Source: Brevibacillus aydinogluensis (GTDB lineage: Bacteria > Bacillota > Bacilli > Brevibacillales > Brevibacillaceae). From it: a stretch of 64,000 nucleotides of DNA. The stretch lies in the NCBI RefSeq assembly GCF_031954365.1, contig NZ_JAUSVZ010000015.1. One strand, written 5' to 3'. The position numbers were made by a program, and so were the translations under genes. The notes beneath the pieces are model-generated. The model searched no databases, was not told the DNA's origin, and saw only the letters and a list, made by a program, of their open reading frames with translations. Of this stretch, positions 7,802 through 16,848 are shown piece after piece (the stretch's first letter is position 1; each line of letters starts with the position of its first letter).

Positions 7802-8185
7802 ATGGATTTAGAAATGGTTTTAGGACCAGGTAAAAAAGGAGTATTTTATGGTGTTCGCAATTATGACAATATTACATTGGAAAAACAGGTACATTCGGCA
7901 GAAAAACTTGTTAACAGCTATAATTCCATAATAATAAAAAAATATGTAGATACTAAAAAGCCTTTATTATTGAACGACTTACTCGTCACTCGAAAAAATT
8001 TATTGGCCCTAATTCAATGGGTAGTTGTTAACAAATGCGATTTTATTATTACTTACTCAGATGGATGCCTATATGATGATCAAATAGGTAAACAAAAAAT
8101 AAAAAAATTTGTAGTAGCAAATCAAATGCCAATAATTCTTAGTACTGAAAAAAAACTTTTTCACCCATTAATGATCAGTTACTAA
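7802..8185 (+). CDS. Catalytically dead serine-recombinase domain protein, 127 aa
   Basis: A stand-alone homologue of the first ~120 residues of recombinase 3: both have L-PGKKGVFYG near the start, a matching KCDFI/KIDFI strand and a KFVVANQMPIILS / FFIANNTPVIIS segment. Every catalytic position is changed. Aligned to recombinase 3, Arg18 becomes Val, Ser20 becomes Asn, Asp87 becomes Gly, Arg88 becomes Cys and Arg91 becomes Asp. The frame is intact and ends before the recombinase and zinc-ribbon domains. The ATG at 7802 has a purine-rich AAGGAAGAGAG upstream. It is more AT-rich than the recombinases. It may be a non-catalytic partner that heterodimerises with and modulates the pair, or a decaying duplicate. 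Confidence 0.7.
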   Translation: MDLEMVLGPGKKGVFYGVRNYDNITLEKQVHSAEKLVNSYNSIIIKKYVDTKKPLLLNDLLVTRKNLLALIQWVVVNKCDFIITYSDGCLYDDQIGKQKIKKFVVANQMPIILSTEKKLFHPLMISY

Positions 8186-8187
8186 GA

Positions 8188-8214
8188 TTCCCCCAGGCAA
8201 TAGCACTGGGGGAA
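8188..8214. terminator. Hairpin between convergent genes
   Basis: TTCCCCCAG (8188-8196) pairs perfectly with CTGGGGGAA (8206-8214) across a 9-base loop. It lies between the dead recombinase protein and the convergent TrlF-like gene. There is no clear T run on either strand, so it is a weak or bidirectional terminator candidate. Confidence 0.5.
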
Positions 8215-8231
8215 AGGGGCTATAATATAAA

Positions 8232-11200
8232 CTAATTTGTGACAAGATCGGGTAAGTATTTTGCATCTCTGTTATTAAATGCTGGTCTCGTACCCTCTAA
8301 AATATCTACAAGTCGTTTATTTATAATTGGGTTTTCGATGGAGCCAGATTCGTAAATAATTTCATTACCATTTGATTTGTCTATCGAGGCACAAATTACT
8401 TGTTCTGCATCGCAAACAACCGCTAAGTTTGGATTGTGAGTAACAATAAATATTTGTCTGGATTTTTTCGCCTCACGGATACATGGAACCAAAAGATTGT
8501 ACACGGTCTGATTATCAAGATTATCTTCAGGCTGATCAATGACAAGTGGAATATCATTTTTGTCCAGCAAAAGATAAAATATCAACAGGATTATTCCTCT
8601 TTCTCCTGGTGATAATTCTGATAACTCCTTATCATTTAGTTTTAACAAATATTTAGGCTCAAGATAGGAAAGTGAGAAAATGTAGTCATACAATGCTTGA
8701 ACCGATTCACCTTGTCGCAACTGTTCTTCTATCTCCATCTTTGTGGGCTGTTCAAGTCGTTTGTCAAATTGTAGGTGGTTAATTAATTCATTAATAAAAC
8801 CTAATACCCCTTCTTCAGTGTTGTAATCAAAACGGTCGATTAGGTTCCTTAACATCAGATCACCCTCGGTAATCCCATTGAATGATCCTTTTGCTCGTCT
8901 GTTAATACGCTTTAATAAATTATCTTGGAAAGAATTACTGATGGTAACACTGACTTCAAACCTCAATTTCAGTGACTCTTTAAGAATTGGGTTTGTTTGA
9001 ATTATTTCTTGAATTGGACCGTATAATTTCTGGTACAAAACAACTTCATCTTGTATTTTTTTATATATTTCTTTTACTGCTTCATTTCGTTTATGCTGTA
9101 GATGATTCAATGTTTCTGGGATTTTTTTGATTTCCTCTAATTTGGCCTCCAGGAATTTTAATGATCCAGGAACATCAATATCACCAATAATGTTTTTTCT
9201 TTTCTCGTTCCACATATCCAAATCATTAAGATACTGATGATATTCCTTACTTGGGGCATCCAAATGATTCTGAAATAACAATATCTCAGATTCGATAGTC
9301 TTTTTCTGATTGATTAGAGACTTTTCATTCTGGGGGTCAAACTGATTAAGAATTTGTTCCTTTGCTTTTATTAACGCTGTTTTCTTCAAGTCAATTGGTT
9401 CTTTCAGTATTTCGAACTTAAATACGTCCTCGAATTTTATTCCCAGAATATCCAGTTCTTCTTGACATTCTTTCTTGAAGGTGTCAATTCTTGCACGGAT
9501 ATTATCTAATTTACTTATCAATTTTTCACAACTTGTTATCGCTAGTTCAATCGATGACAAGGATGTTTTCAAATCAAGTAATGAACTTTCTAATTTCTTT
9601 AGTTCGTTCTGTTTTGCAATAATTGTATTTTCAATTATTGGATCATTTTCAGGCTTAATTACCTCTTTTGGAATTGCTAAATCATGAGAAGCTAATTCAT
9701 ACTTTTTAATTGATAACTGACTTTGAATACTTAATAAGTATTTTTCTGAAGCTTTGTTTTCGAGGTCAACAATTTCCGAGTTTAACTTACTAATTTCGTC
9801 TCTAAGAAGATGTATTGACTCTCTTAATTCGGTTGTTTTATATGCAACTAATTCATCTAATGATTCCTTATTTAGCTTTTCCGATTCAGAAACATATTGA
9901 AAAATAACTTGTTTTAACTCAGAATCAAAATAACTTTTTTCTCCACTGGCCATTTCATTACATATTGTTTCAAAATAATTTTGCGGTATATACCTGATTC
10001 GTTCAACTGAAGTGGTATCAATCGAGTCATTTAGACATTTTTTAATTGAGGTACTATCTTCCCACGTTAATGTGGCTTCATAATTTATTGCTTTGTTATC
10101 TTTCTTTTGTTTAAATCTTGATTCATTCAAAAACGAAAAGGATGAACTATGTCTGGTATCCCCCATAAGGCCAAGAATATCAGCAAGCGCGCTTTTTCCA
10201 CTCCCTTTATTTCCAATTACAGCAACTAATCCAGGATTGAATTGAAGTTTATTATCAAACCAAATTTCAGATAATACAGAATCGGATTTTTTTGTAACTT
10301 CTAAAGAACGAATGTGTTTTGTTTTTTTCTCAAGAACATTCTTTATCTTTGGAGGTCTTAGGCCAATAAACACTCTTTCCTCTGGTTCATTAATGATTTG
10401 TTTTAATCCCTCGAATGTAGGGTCAGCTTTTATCCAAGTATAGTACTGGCTTGTACCATTAGATGGGTGAAACAGTTTATCTAATTCATGTGCATCTGAT
10501 CCCCAGATACTTGGTTTTATTGACCGAAATCTTCTAACAAACTCATCAGCAGAAGCATGAGGCGATTTGCCTAACAGAAAATTAATATCACGTGAATCAT
10601 GAGTGAAACATATATCCGCTTGGTTCAAAAGTGTCTGTTTTATGTTACCCAACCGACCTAAGTATTGATTTTGATCACTCCAAGGAAGATTGCTCAAAGA
10701 GCCATGGCCTTTATAAGCAATCAAAAATAAGTAATTATCCCTTGAGATTCCACAATTTGATATGACTTCCTTTAAGTTATCCATTGATATGGTTATCATA
10801 TCCAGGGCGATTTTCTTGTATTTTTTTTGTCTAGGCAAATCAATCTCGCTTATATCCAAGTTAATGTTGAATAAACCGCCATTTTCTTCTGCATGGCCAA
10901 TTTTGACTAAATCCTCATGTTTACATTTCAAGGTAAGGTTTTGATATTTTACATTCAAATTATCTAGTACGGCACTTTTAATTGTGTGTGGTTCTAGTTT
11001 GGGATCAAAAACCATATGCAGATTTATTGAACTTTCTCGTTGGTCAAAAGAGTCAATCCTTAGTTCGATGCAAGGCATTAAAAAAAGTTTTTTACCGTTT
11101 GACAATGAAAAGTATGTTTCTCCGTTTGCGTACTCCCTTCTTAATTTATCATAGCCATCTACGGAAAAATAATCCGTAATACCAACTACCTCCACGTCAT

Positions 11201-11336
11201 GTTGGACTGCACGTTCCTTCAAGGCGTTTACATATAAGTCCCAATCGTCGCCGAATTGCTGCTGATAAGACTCAGGGGTATGAACGTGCAGATCCCACCT
11301 TCTCCACTCTGACCCTTTAGCAAAATTCGTGGTCAT
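8232..11336 (-). CDS. TrlF-type PHP + SMC-like ATPase
   Basis: A 1034-residue protein. The N-terminal PHP metal-phosphoesterase domain (about 1-300) shows WDLHVHTP with His17 and His19, VGITDYF near 52-57 (Tyr where PHP enzymes usually have His), PCIELR, and GSDAHE near 290. The ABC/SMC-like ATPase begins with Walker A GNKGSGKS near 373-380. A long charged coiled coil spans about 480-780. The signature LSPGERG lies near 905, Walker B PLVIDQPEDN near 935, then FIVTHNPNLAV. This architecture is the TrlF-like AAA ATPase family, often seen in islands and suspected in defence. AGGGAGG sits 8 bases before the ATG. It is strongly AT-rich compared with DNA after 11.42 kb. Substrate unknown. Confidence 0.85.
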   Translation of the reverse strand: MTTNFAKGSEWRRWDLHVHTPESYQQQFGDDWDLYVNALKERAVQHDVEVVGITDYFSVDGYDKLRREYANGETYFSLSNGKKLFLMPCIELRIDSFDQRESSINLHMVFDPKLEPHTIKSAVLDNLNVKYQNLTLKCKHEDLVKIGHAEENGGLFNINLDISEIDLPRQKKYKKIALDMITISMDNLKEVISNCGISRDNYLFLIAYKGHGSLSNLPWSDQNQYLGRLGNIKQTLLNQADICFTHDSRDINFLLGKSPHASADEFVRRFRSIKPSIWGSDAHELDKLFHPSNGTSQYYTWIKADPTFEGLKQIINEPEERVFIGLRPPKIKNVLEKKTKHIRSLEVTKKSDSVLSEIWFDNKLQFNPGLVAVIGNKGSGKSALADILGLMGDTRHSSSFSFLNESRFKQKKDNKAINYEATLTWEDSTSIKKCLNDSIDTTSVERIRYIPQNYFETICNEMASGEKSYFDSELKQVIFQYVSESEKLNKESLDELVAYKTTELRESIHLLRDEISKLNSEIVDLENKASEKYLLSIQSQLSIKKYELASHDLAIPKEVIKPENDPIIENTIIAKQNELKKLESSLLDLKTSLSSIELAITSCEKLISKLDNIRARIDTFKKECQEELDILGIKFEDVFKFEILKEPIDLKKTALIKAKEQILNQFDPQNEKSLINQKKTIESEILLFQNHLDAPSKEYHQYLNDLDMWNEKRKNIIGDIDVPGSLKFLEAKLEEIKKIPETLNHLQHKRNEAVKEIYKKIQDEVVLYQKLYGPIQEIIQTNPILKESLKLRFEVSVTISNSFQDNLLKRINRRAKGSFNGITEGDLMLRNLIDRFDYNTEEGVLGFINELINHLQFDKRLEQPTKMEIEEQLRQGESVQALYDYIFSLSYLEPKYLLKLNDKELSELSPGERGIILLIFYLLLDKNDIPLVIDQPEDNLDNQTVYNLLVPCIREAKKSRQIFIVTHNPNLAVVCDAEQVICASIDKSNGNEIIYESGSIENPIINKRLVDILEGTRPAFNNRDAKYLPDLVTN

Positions 11337-11419
11337 TGAATAAGCCTCCCTAATTTACAAATTGTTACAAAATTCGATATTAAATTACCATTTTCCTTCT
11401 TCAACTTTAAGCACCTTTA

Positions 11420-12061
11420 CGATACGAAGGCTGGGCCACCTACTGGCACTTGCGCATCCTGCGGGAGTTGGACCTGACGGAAGCGGAGACGATCGACTTT
11501 GCCAAGCTGCACGCCTCGGTGATCCAACCGTCGCCGACCAGCATCAATCCGTATCATCTCGGGCTGAAAATTTTTGAGGATATCGAGGAGCGCTGGGATA
11601 ACCCGACCAAGGAAGAGCAGGAGCGCTATGGACGCAAGCCGGGACAGGGAAGGGCAAAGATTTTCGAGGTGCGCGAGTTGGAGTCGGACATCAGCTTTCT
11701 GCGCAATTACCTGACCAAGGAGCTGGTCGAAAAGCTGGACTTGTACCTGTTCGGCAAGCAGGGAAACGACTGGGTGGTGACGGAAAAATCCTGGGAACAG
11801 GTGCGGGACGGCCTGGCCGCGACGCGTGTCAACGGCGGTTTTCCGTACGTCATGGTCGAAGACGGCGATTACCTGCGGGCCGGCGAGCTGTACCTGAAGC
11901 ATTACTACGAAGGATTGGAGCTGGATGTCAAGTACCTGGAAAAGACGCTGCCGTACATCTACCAGCTTTGGGGCAAAAACGTCCATCTGGAGACGGTGAT
12001 CGAGGAGCGTGCGGTGCAGTTTACCTACGATGGAAAAAAGGTGCACAAACGGTTTTTGTAA
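11420..12061 (+). pseudogene. spoVR: SpoVR C-terminal fragment (gene cut at island border)
   Basis: The frame from about 11420 encodes the C-terminal ~213 residues of SpoVR, a sporulation protein needed for spore cortex. It begins at the conserved core EGWATYWH and runs through ELDLTEAETIDFAKLHASV and NPYHLGLKIFEDIEERW to the normal end. An in-frame TAA at 11408-11410 and unrelated AT-rich sequence precede it, so the N-terminal half is missing from the window. A TTG at 11451 could start a shortened product but has no ribosome site. GC-rich codon use matches the backbone. The junction lies at about 11,417-11,426. Whether the 5' half lies left of the window is the key question. Confidence 0.85.
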
Positions 12062-12129
12062 ATGAGTAAAGATATAGATAGAAGACAAAAAAAGGCACAG
12101 CCCAGACTCCCCCCTCACCGCGGCTTACA

Positions 12130-12181
12130 AAAGCAAAGCCCCAAACCCCCTGATCAGCAGGGAAGTTTGGGGCTTTGCTTT
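12130..12181 (+). terminator. Strong hairpin after spoVR
   Basis: AAAGCAAAGCCCCAAAC (12130-12146) pairs perfectly over 17 bp with 12165-12181. The loop is 18 bases and contains TGATCA. It lies between the convergent spoVR and exporter genes and can serve both. Confidence 0.8.
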
Positions 12182-12236
12182 GCCACAATTTCCCTTTGTT
12201 TTCCAAGCGGACTAAAGTATTCTCAATAGCACTTGG

Positions 12237-13648
12237 TCACGCTCGGGCCTTTGCCTTCGTCTTGCTTGTCAAGAGGAAGGCGGGTATGGCCATTGCCGCG
12301 GTCATCACGGTAGCGACAAGAAAGCCGGTGTGATAGGCGGCGGCTTCATGCGGGAGAGCGGGAACGGCTTGTCGCAATTGCAGGGCCACGACCGTTGCCA
12401 GTACGCTCGAACCGAAGGCACCGCCGATATTCTGGATAATGCGCGTGGCGACGCTCGCTTGCGGAACTTGATGGCCGGAGAGCCCCGTATAGGAATCCGT
12501 CATCACCGGAATCGTGATGCCGCCGACACCGATTCCCCGAATAAACAGTGCAAGGCCGATCTGCCAATAAGGAACGTCCGGCGGGAAAAGGATGAACGGA
12601 ACGGTTCCCGCGACCGTAATCGCCGTAGCGGCCAGGACAATAAGCCGGGCTCCGATCCGGTCGGTGAGCATCCCAATAACGGGTCTGGCGAGCAGCATGC
12701 CCGCACCTTGCGGAATGAGCGCGAGCGCGGCGGAGATGACGGAGTCGTGCCGAACATTTTGAAAGTACAAAGGCAGCAGCAGCATGGCGCCGTTCGTCCC
12801 GAAACCGGCCAGGAACAAGGCGATGACGGACCCGGTGAAGTTTTGTATCGGAACAGGCTGAGGGGCACGATGACGGCCGAGGAGCGGACAAGGGCGTAAA
12901 CGATATAGGCGATCGTCAAGATAACGCCCAGCGCGATAAAGCCGATCGAAGCCCCGCCGCCAAAACTGCCGCCTTCCGCCCCCCGCGAGATCCCGTAGAT
13001 GAAACTTGCGGAAAGTCCGCCCAGCAGCAGAATGCCGGTCCAATCCAGCGCAGCGCGTCTGTTGGTGGCGGGAAATCTCGGCATTTTCATGTAAATCAAA
13101 GCCAGGGCGATGATTCCGATCGGGACATTGATGTAGAAAATCCAGCGCCAAGAGGCATACTCCACGAGCAGTCCACCGGCGACCGGGCCGAGGATGGGGC
13201 CGAGAATGATGGGCAAGCCCACGATGGCCATCAAGCGCCCCATTTGATCCTGTCCCGCGGCTTGTACAAGCAGCGTGGTCAGCAGGGGAATGATCAGCCC
13301 GGCGGCAAACCCTTGCACAATGCGGAACGCAATCAGGCTTTCGATGTTCCAGGACAACCCCGCCAGCAGGGAACTGAGCAGGAACAGCAGCTCCGCGATG
13401 AAATATACGGATTTACCCTCAAACCGCTGAACCAGCCAGCCGGAGAAAGGGACGGCGATGGCCAGGGCCAGCACATAGCCGGTCATGACCCACTGCACCG
13501 TTTCCAGCGAAGTTTGAAAATCCCGGCTGAAATGATTCACCGCGATGTTCACCATGGTGGTGTCCAGCATGGGGGCGACCGCTCCGAACACCAGCACCAG
13601 TGCGACGCGGACAAGATCTTTCGGCAGTGTTCCGTCGGTTTGATTCAT
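12237..13648 (-). pseudogene. DHA2-family MFS drug exporter, frameshifted
   Basis: Proton-driven multidrug exporter of the EmrB/QacA type, expected ~470 aa with 14 membrane segments. The N-terminal ~268 residues (MNQTDGTLPKDLV to LSLFRYK) are in one frame; the rest, from NFTGSVIALFLAGFG, is in another. The break is at the run of four T at 12841-12844 (AAAA in the gene): one extra A restores one continuous protein. It could be a real mutation, a phase-variable run or a sequencing error. AAGGAG precedes the ATG at 13648. The divergent TetR gene and shared operators suggest drug-inducible control. Confidence 0.85.
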
Positions 13649-13677
13649 GTGCGTCCACTCCTTAGTTAAGGTACATG

Positions 13678-13707
13678 ATGTATCTTATTTTCGAAATAAG
13701 TATACAT
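13678..13707. promoter_or_regulatory. TetR-type operator with exporter promoter
   Basis: ATGTATCTTATTT (13678-13690) and AAATAAGTATACAT (13694-13707) form an inverted repeat around TCG. The 12-mer TGTATCTTATTT recurs at 13730-13741. On the minus strand TTGCAC (13722-13727) and TATACT (13699-13704) lie 17 bases apart and make a promoter for the exporter. Its -10 box is inside the dyad. A TATAAT at 13746-13751 serves the divergent regulator. The layout fits binding by the adjacent TetR protein. Confidence 0.65.
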
Positions 13708-13781
13708 GCTTTTTGAATAAGGTGCAACATGTATCTTATTTGTTGTATAATGATTGCAGCATCTTTCGGGAGGAAAAGTCA

Positions 13782-14381
13782 TTGAAAGCGGAACGAAGAC
13801 GGGGAGAAGAACTGGAAAAGGCGATTCTGGACGCTGCGTACGAAATCATCGAAACATCGGGGTACGAGGAAATGACCTTTCAACGCGTTGCCCGACAGGC
13901 GCAAACCAGCCGAACGGTCATTTACCGCCGGTACGAAACGCCCGTTGATTTGCTGCATGCCCTGGTCCAGTACAGGTCCACCCGGGCGATGGGCGGCAGA
14001 ATGATCGATTTGCTCAGGGACCAGGGAAGTCTGCGCGCCGATTTGCTTGAGGTCGTCCGCATCTACCAGCGGTTTTTCGATGCCATCGGGCAGAAGCTGA
14101 TGAGCGCCGTGATGACCGAATTCAGCAGAGATTATGAACGGTTCCGGGACTGGTTCGAACAGGCGCTCGACAGCAATGTGAGGATTATGAAGACGGTGGA
14201 AGAAAACGCCAAGCGGCGCGGAGAAATCACCCATGATTTTACCGAGTTGCAAATGCGTCTCCCCTTCGATCTTCTGCGTGTCGAAAATGTTATCCGCCAC
14301 GAGAGGATCACTGCCGCGTATTTGACCCGTCTGGTGGATGAGGTGCTGCTGCCGGTGTTCTCCAAAGATCAGAAACATTAA
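13782..14381 (+). CDS. TetR-family transcriptional regulator
   Basis: A 199-residue repressor. The helix-turn-helix spans about 10-55 (AILDAAYEIIETSGYEEMTF, then RVARQAQTSRTVIYRRYETP). The C-terminal ligand domain is all helical. I chose the TTG at 13782 (LKAERRRGEELEKAI) because GGGAGG sits 8 bases upstream; the longer frame from 13647 runs through the operator and promoter and cannot be real. It is divergent from the frameshifted exporter, which it probably represses together with itself. Confidence 0.9.
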   Translation: MKAERRRGEELEKAILDAAYEIIETSGYEEMTFQRVARQAQTSRTVIYRRYETPVDLLHALVQYRSTRAMGGRMIDLLRDQGSLRADLLEVVRIYQRFFDAIGQKLMSAVMTEFSRDYERFRDWFEQALDSNVRIMKTVEENAKRRGEITHDFTELQMRLPFDLLRVENVIRHERITAAYLTRLVDEVLLPVFSKDQKH

Positions 14382-14443
14382 GCTGCCCGCGTTGACGGAT
14401 GAGAAGCATCTTAAAGAGCATAATGGGGTCTGCAAAAGCACAT

Positions 14444-14482
14444 AAAAAAGAGAAGGCATTCTCAAGGATGCCTTCTCTTTTT
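14444..14482. terminator. Terminator after tetR
   Basis: AAAAAAGAGAAGGCAT (14444-14459) pairs with ATGCCTTCTCTTTTT (14468-14482); a T run ends the arm. A mirror A run makes it usable from both sides. Confidence 0.85.
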
Positions 14483-14589
14483 ATGCGCGGTGTTGCTCAG
14501 CTTATTTTCCTGCCGGTGAGAGTCCGGTCACAGGAGGGGCCAAGCCCCAGTTATGCTAGAACGCGATCGGAAGGTCAATATCGTTTAAA
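14483..14589. other. Unassigned segment with two short hairpins
   Basis: CCGGTGAGAGTCCGG is a small hairpin, followed by CACAGGA and a second hairpin GGGGCCAAGCCCC, then AGTTATGCTAGAACG. The succession looks like structured RNA, possibly a leftover of a group II intron or riboswitch core, but I cannot match it to a family. No open frame covers it. Confidence 0.3.
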
Positions 14590-15810
14590 TTAGTTGGTAT
14601 TGCCAAGAGAGTTTGAGGATTTCGGGAATGCGGGCAGTTCTCTGTCTGGCTCCTTTTTGGAACCGATGAAAAGTTGCAAGAAAATCATCGCTGTGCAGAT
14701 CACGGCTAGTCCGACGAAGGCGAACACAATGCTGTTTGTCATGTCTTGTATCCATCCAACCAAAAACGGTCCAAGTGCTCCAATCGCATATCCCACCGAT
14801 TGTGTCATGGCGGACCATGAGCTGGCATCTTGTGCGTTCGATGTTTCGTCAATCGGCAGCATCAACCCTAGAGGGAAGAGACCACCACAGCCAATACCGA
14901 GAAGAATCGCAGAAATCCATGGTGAACCAGAAAGGATGACAAGCAGTAACCCTGCCAATTCAAGCAAAGAGCATGCAACCATCCATAGAAGTCGATTTGG
15001 ATAACGATTAACCAGCATCGGAATCAAGAAGGTTGCCGGAATTTGAACCAATGTGAAAAGTGTAAGCATGTTGCCAGCGTAAATCTTACTGTACCCCATG
15101 TTTGAGACGGCTGGTGCAAGCCATGCTGTAATGGAGTAGAACAAAAACGCCATCATTCCGAAAAATACTGTCAAAAGCCATGCCCTATGATTTCTCCAGG
15201 GCAACTGCCCCGCGTTTTTCAGAGAAGATGATTGATCAAGATTCGGCTCTACACGTCTTGGTACAAATAACCACCAGGCAGGCAAAGCGATAACGGCAAG
15301 TATTGCCCATAAGCCTAATGCTGATCGCCAGGAGCCATTTAAGGCATTTTGGAAGGGAACGGATAGACCTGCGCTTAGGGCTGCTCCAGCCACCATTGCT
15401 ACGGAATAGACACCGATCATGGCAGCCACCTGGCTGGGAAAATAACGTTTAATGAAACCAGATAGAAGCGGACCCGCAGTCGCAATACCGATGCCAGCGA
15501 TCAGTGAGGTCAGTAGCAGGAATGTATAAGAAGGCGTAAACCATCGGAGAACAGTAGCTCCGCCCACGAGCACTAGAGCTAACGCTATCATCCGTTCGAT
15601 TCCATGACGAATTCCCAACTTGACAGCTATCGGAGAGAAGATTCCCATACATAGAACCGGTATAGAGGTGAGAAGACTGGCAGAGGATGCGCTCATTCCG
15701 AGATCGCTCCGAATCGTCTCTAATAGCGGCGAAATCGAAGAAATAACCGGCCGCAAGTTTAGAGATGCCAAAAATAGGGCGATTACCAAAAGCGTTGAAC
15801 GAGGTTTCAT
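14590..15810 (-). CDS. CynX/NimT-family MFS transporter
   Basis: A 406-residue, 12-segment major facilitator of the cyanate/nitroimidazole transporter branch, recognised by the first-helix motif SLNLRPVISSISPLL and the IGIATAGPLLSGFIKRYFP segment. Its substrate is unknown; no cyanase or carbonic anhydrase gene is nearby. The ATG at 15810 has AAGGAG 8 bases upstream (a GTG at 15819 overlaps that spacing). It is divergent from a LysR gene, as cynX-type and other exporter genes often are. AT-rich codon use unlike the backbone suggests a transferred gene pair. Confidence 0.85.
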   Translation of the reverse strand: MKPRSTLLVIALFLASLNLRPVISSISPLLETIRSDLGMSASSASLLTSIPVLCMGIFSPIAVKLGIRHGIERMIALALVLVGGATVLRWFTPSYTFLLLTSLIAGIGIATAGPLLSGFIKRYFPSQVAAMIGVYSVAMVAGAALSAGLSVPFQNALNGSWRSALGLWAILAVIALPAWWLFVPRRVEPNLDQSSSLKNAGQLPWRNHRAWLLTVFFGMMAFLFYSITAWLAPAVSNMGYSKIYAGNMLTLFTLVQIPATFLIPMLVNRYPNRLLWMVACSLLELAGLLLVILSGSPWISAILLGIGCGGLFPLGLMLPIDETSNAQDASSWSAMTQSVGYAIGALGPFLVGWIQDMTNSIVFAFVGLAVICTAMIFLQLFIGSKKEPDRELPAFPKSSNSLGNTN

Positions 15811-15954
15811 TACACTCACTCCTTAAAACATCACTGGCGTGAATACTTTCTTGTGAATGAGGTTAAGTTTAAAATACACAAGTTAATTGATCAATATTAT
15901 GATTTCTATTAAAATGATAGAAAAAAAGAATGATTGAAATGGGATGGGGCCATT

Positions 15955-16848
15955 ATGGATCTTAGACAACTAGAATACTTTGTCGCTGTATGCGAGGAAC
16001 TGCACTTTACCAAAGCAGCGGACAAATTGGGCATATCGCAACCGACGCTCAGTCACCAGATTCGATCGTTGGAAGATGAAATTGGGATGCCGTTGTTTGA
16101 TCGGATTGGCAAACGAATCGCACTAACCGAAGCAGGCAGACTGCTGCTAGAATACAGTATCCAGATGTTCAGAACCCGAAAAAATGCAATCGACGCCATT
16201 GATGAACTGCGCAATCAACAGCGTGGAACACTGGTCATTGGCGCGATCCCATCTGATCTCGATTACAGAATTACACAACTATTAATCGATTTTCACCATG
16301 AATTTCCTCATATACGACTAACCGTATTGACATCAATCGAAATCTTGAAGCAAGTATTGGATATGGAAGTGGATATTGGAATTGCAATCCTGCCTCTCCC
16401 AGATGAGCGGATTGTGAGAATTCCCTTATCCCGCGAAGAGTATGTGCTGGTCGTATCGGTGAACCACGAATTGGCGGATCGAAGCTCCATCGAGTTGGAG
16501 GAACTTCGACATATTAGAACCGTGATGTACCCGAAAGGCACTCTTGGACGCGAGATAGTCGATGATTGTTGTAGAAAGCGTGGCTTCAGCTTAGATCCTA
16601 TTATTGAAACGACAACACCTTTTTCGCTTATTCGATTAGTCAAAGCGAATATCGGTGCGACAATTCAACCACTGCCACTAATTTTATCCATGAATGATCC
16701 CGACTTGCGTGCCATCAAGATCGAGGGAGGCCCAACTCGGGATATCGGTATTATTTATCGCGTTGACAGGTTTCTTAGCCATGCGGCGAAAACATTTATC
16801 AAGAGATTACAGGATGAGTTACAAGGGGGAAACTTGGCCAATCGTTGA
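15955..16848 (+). CDS. LysR-family transcriptional regulator
   Basis: A 297-residue regulator. The N-terminal winged helix is MDLRQLEYFVAVCEELHFTK, with the recognition segment AADKLGISQPTLSHQIRSLE. A periplasmic-binding-like effector domain starts near residue 90 (GTLVIGAIPSDLDYRI). The CynR/CbbR style of N-terminus fits a co-inducer-responsive activator. The ATG at 15955 has GGGATGGGG upstream. The 144-base divergent gap to the transporter contains AATTGATCAATATTATGATTT, an AT-rich stretch where its T-N11-A type binding site may lie. It probably controls the CynX-like gene. Confidence 0.9.
   Translation: MDLRQLEYFVAVCEELHFTKAADKLGISQPTLSHQIRSLEDEIGMPLFDRIGKRIALTEAGRLLLEYSIQMFRTRKNAIDAIDELRNQQRGTLVIGAIPSDLDYRITQLLIDFHHEFPHIRLTVLTSIEILKQVLDMEVDIGIAILPLPDERIVRIPLSREEYVLVVSVNHELADRSSIELEELRHIRTVMYPKGTLGREIVDDCCRKRGFSLDPIIETTTPFSLIRLVKANIGATIQPLPLILSMNDPDLRAIKIEGGPTRDIGIIYRVDRFLSHAAKTFIKRLQDELQGGNLANR

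Noticed and set aside
14495..14545. Second cobalamin riboswitch
   Set aside because: GGTGAGAGTCCGG resembles part of the core, but the GCCACTG box and AGCCAGGA element are missing and no cobalamin gene follows.
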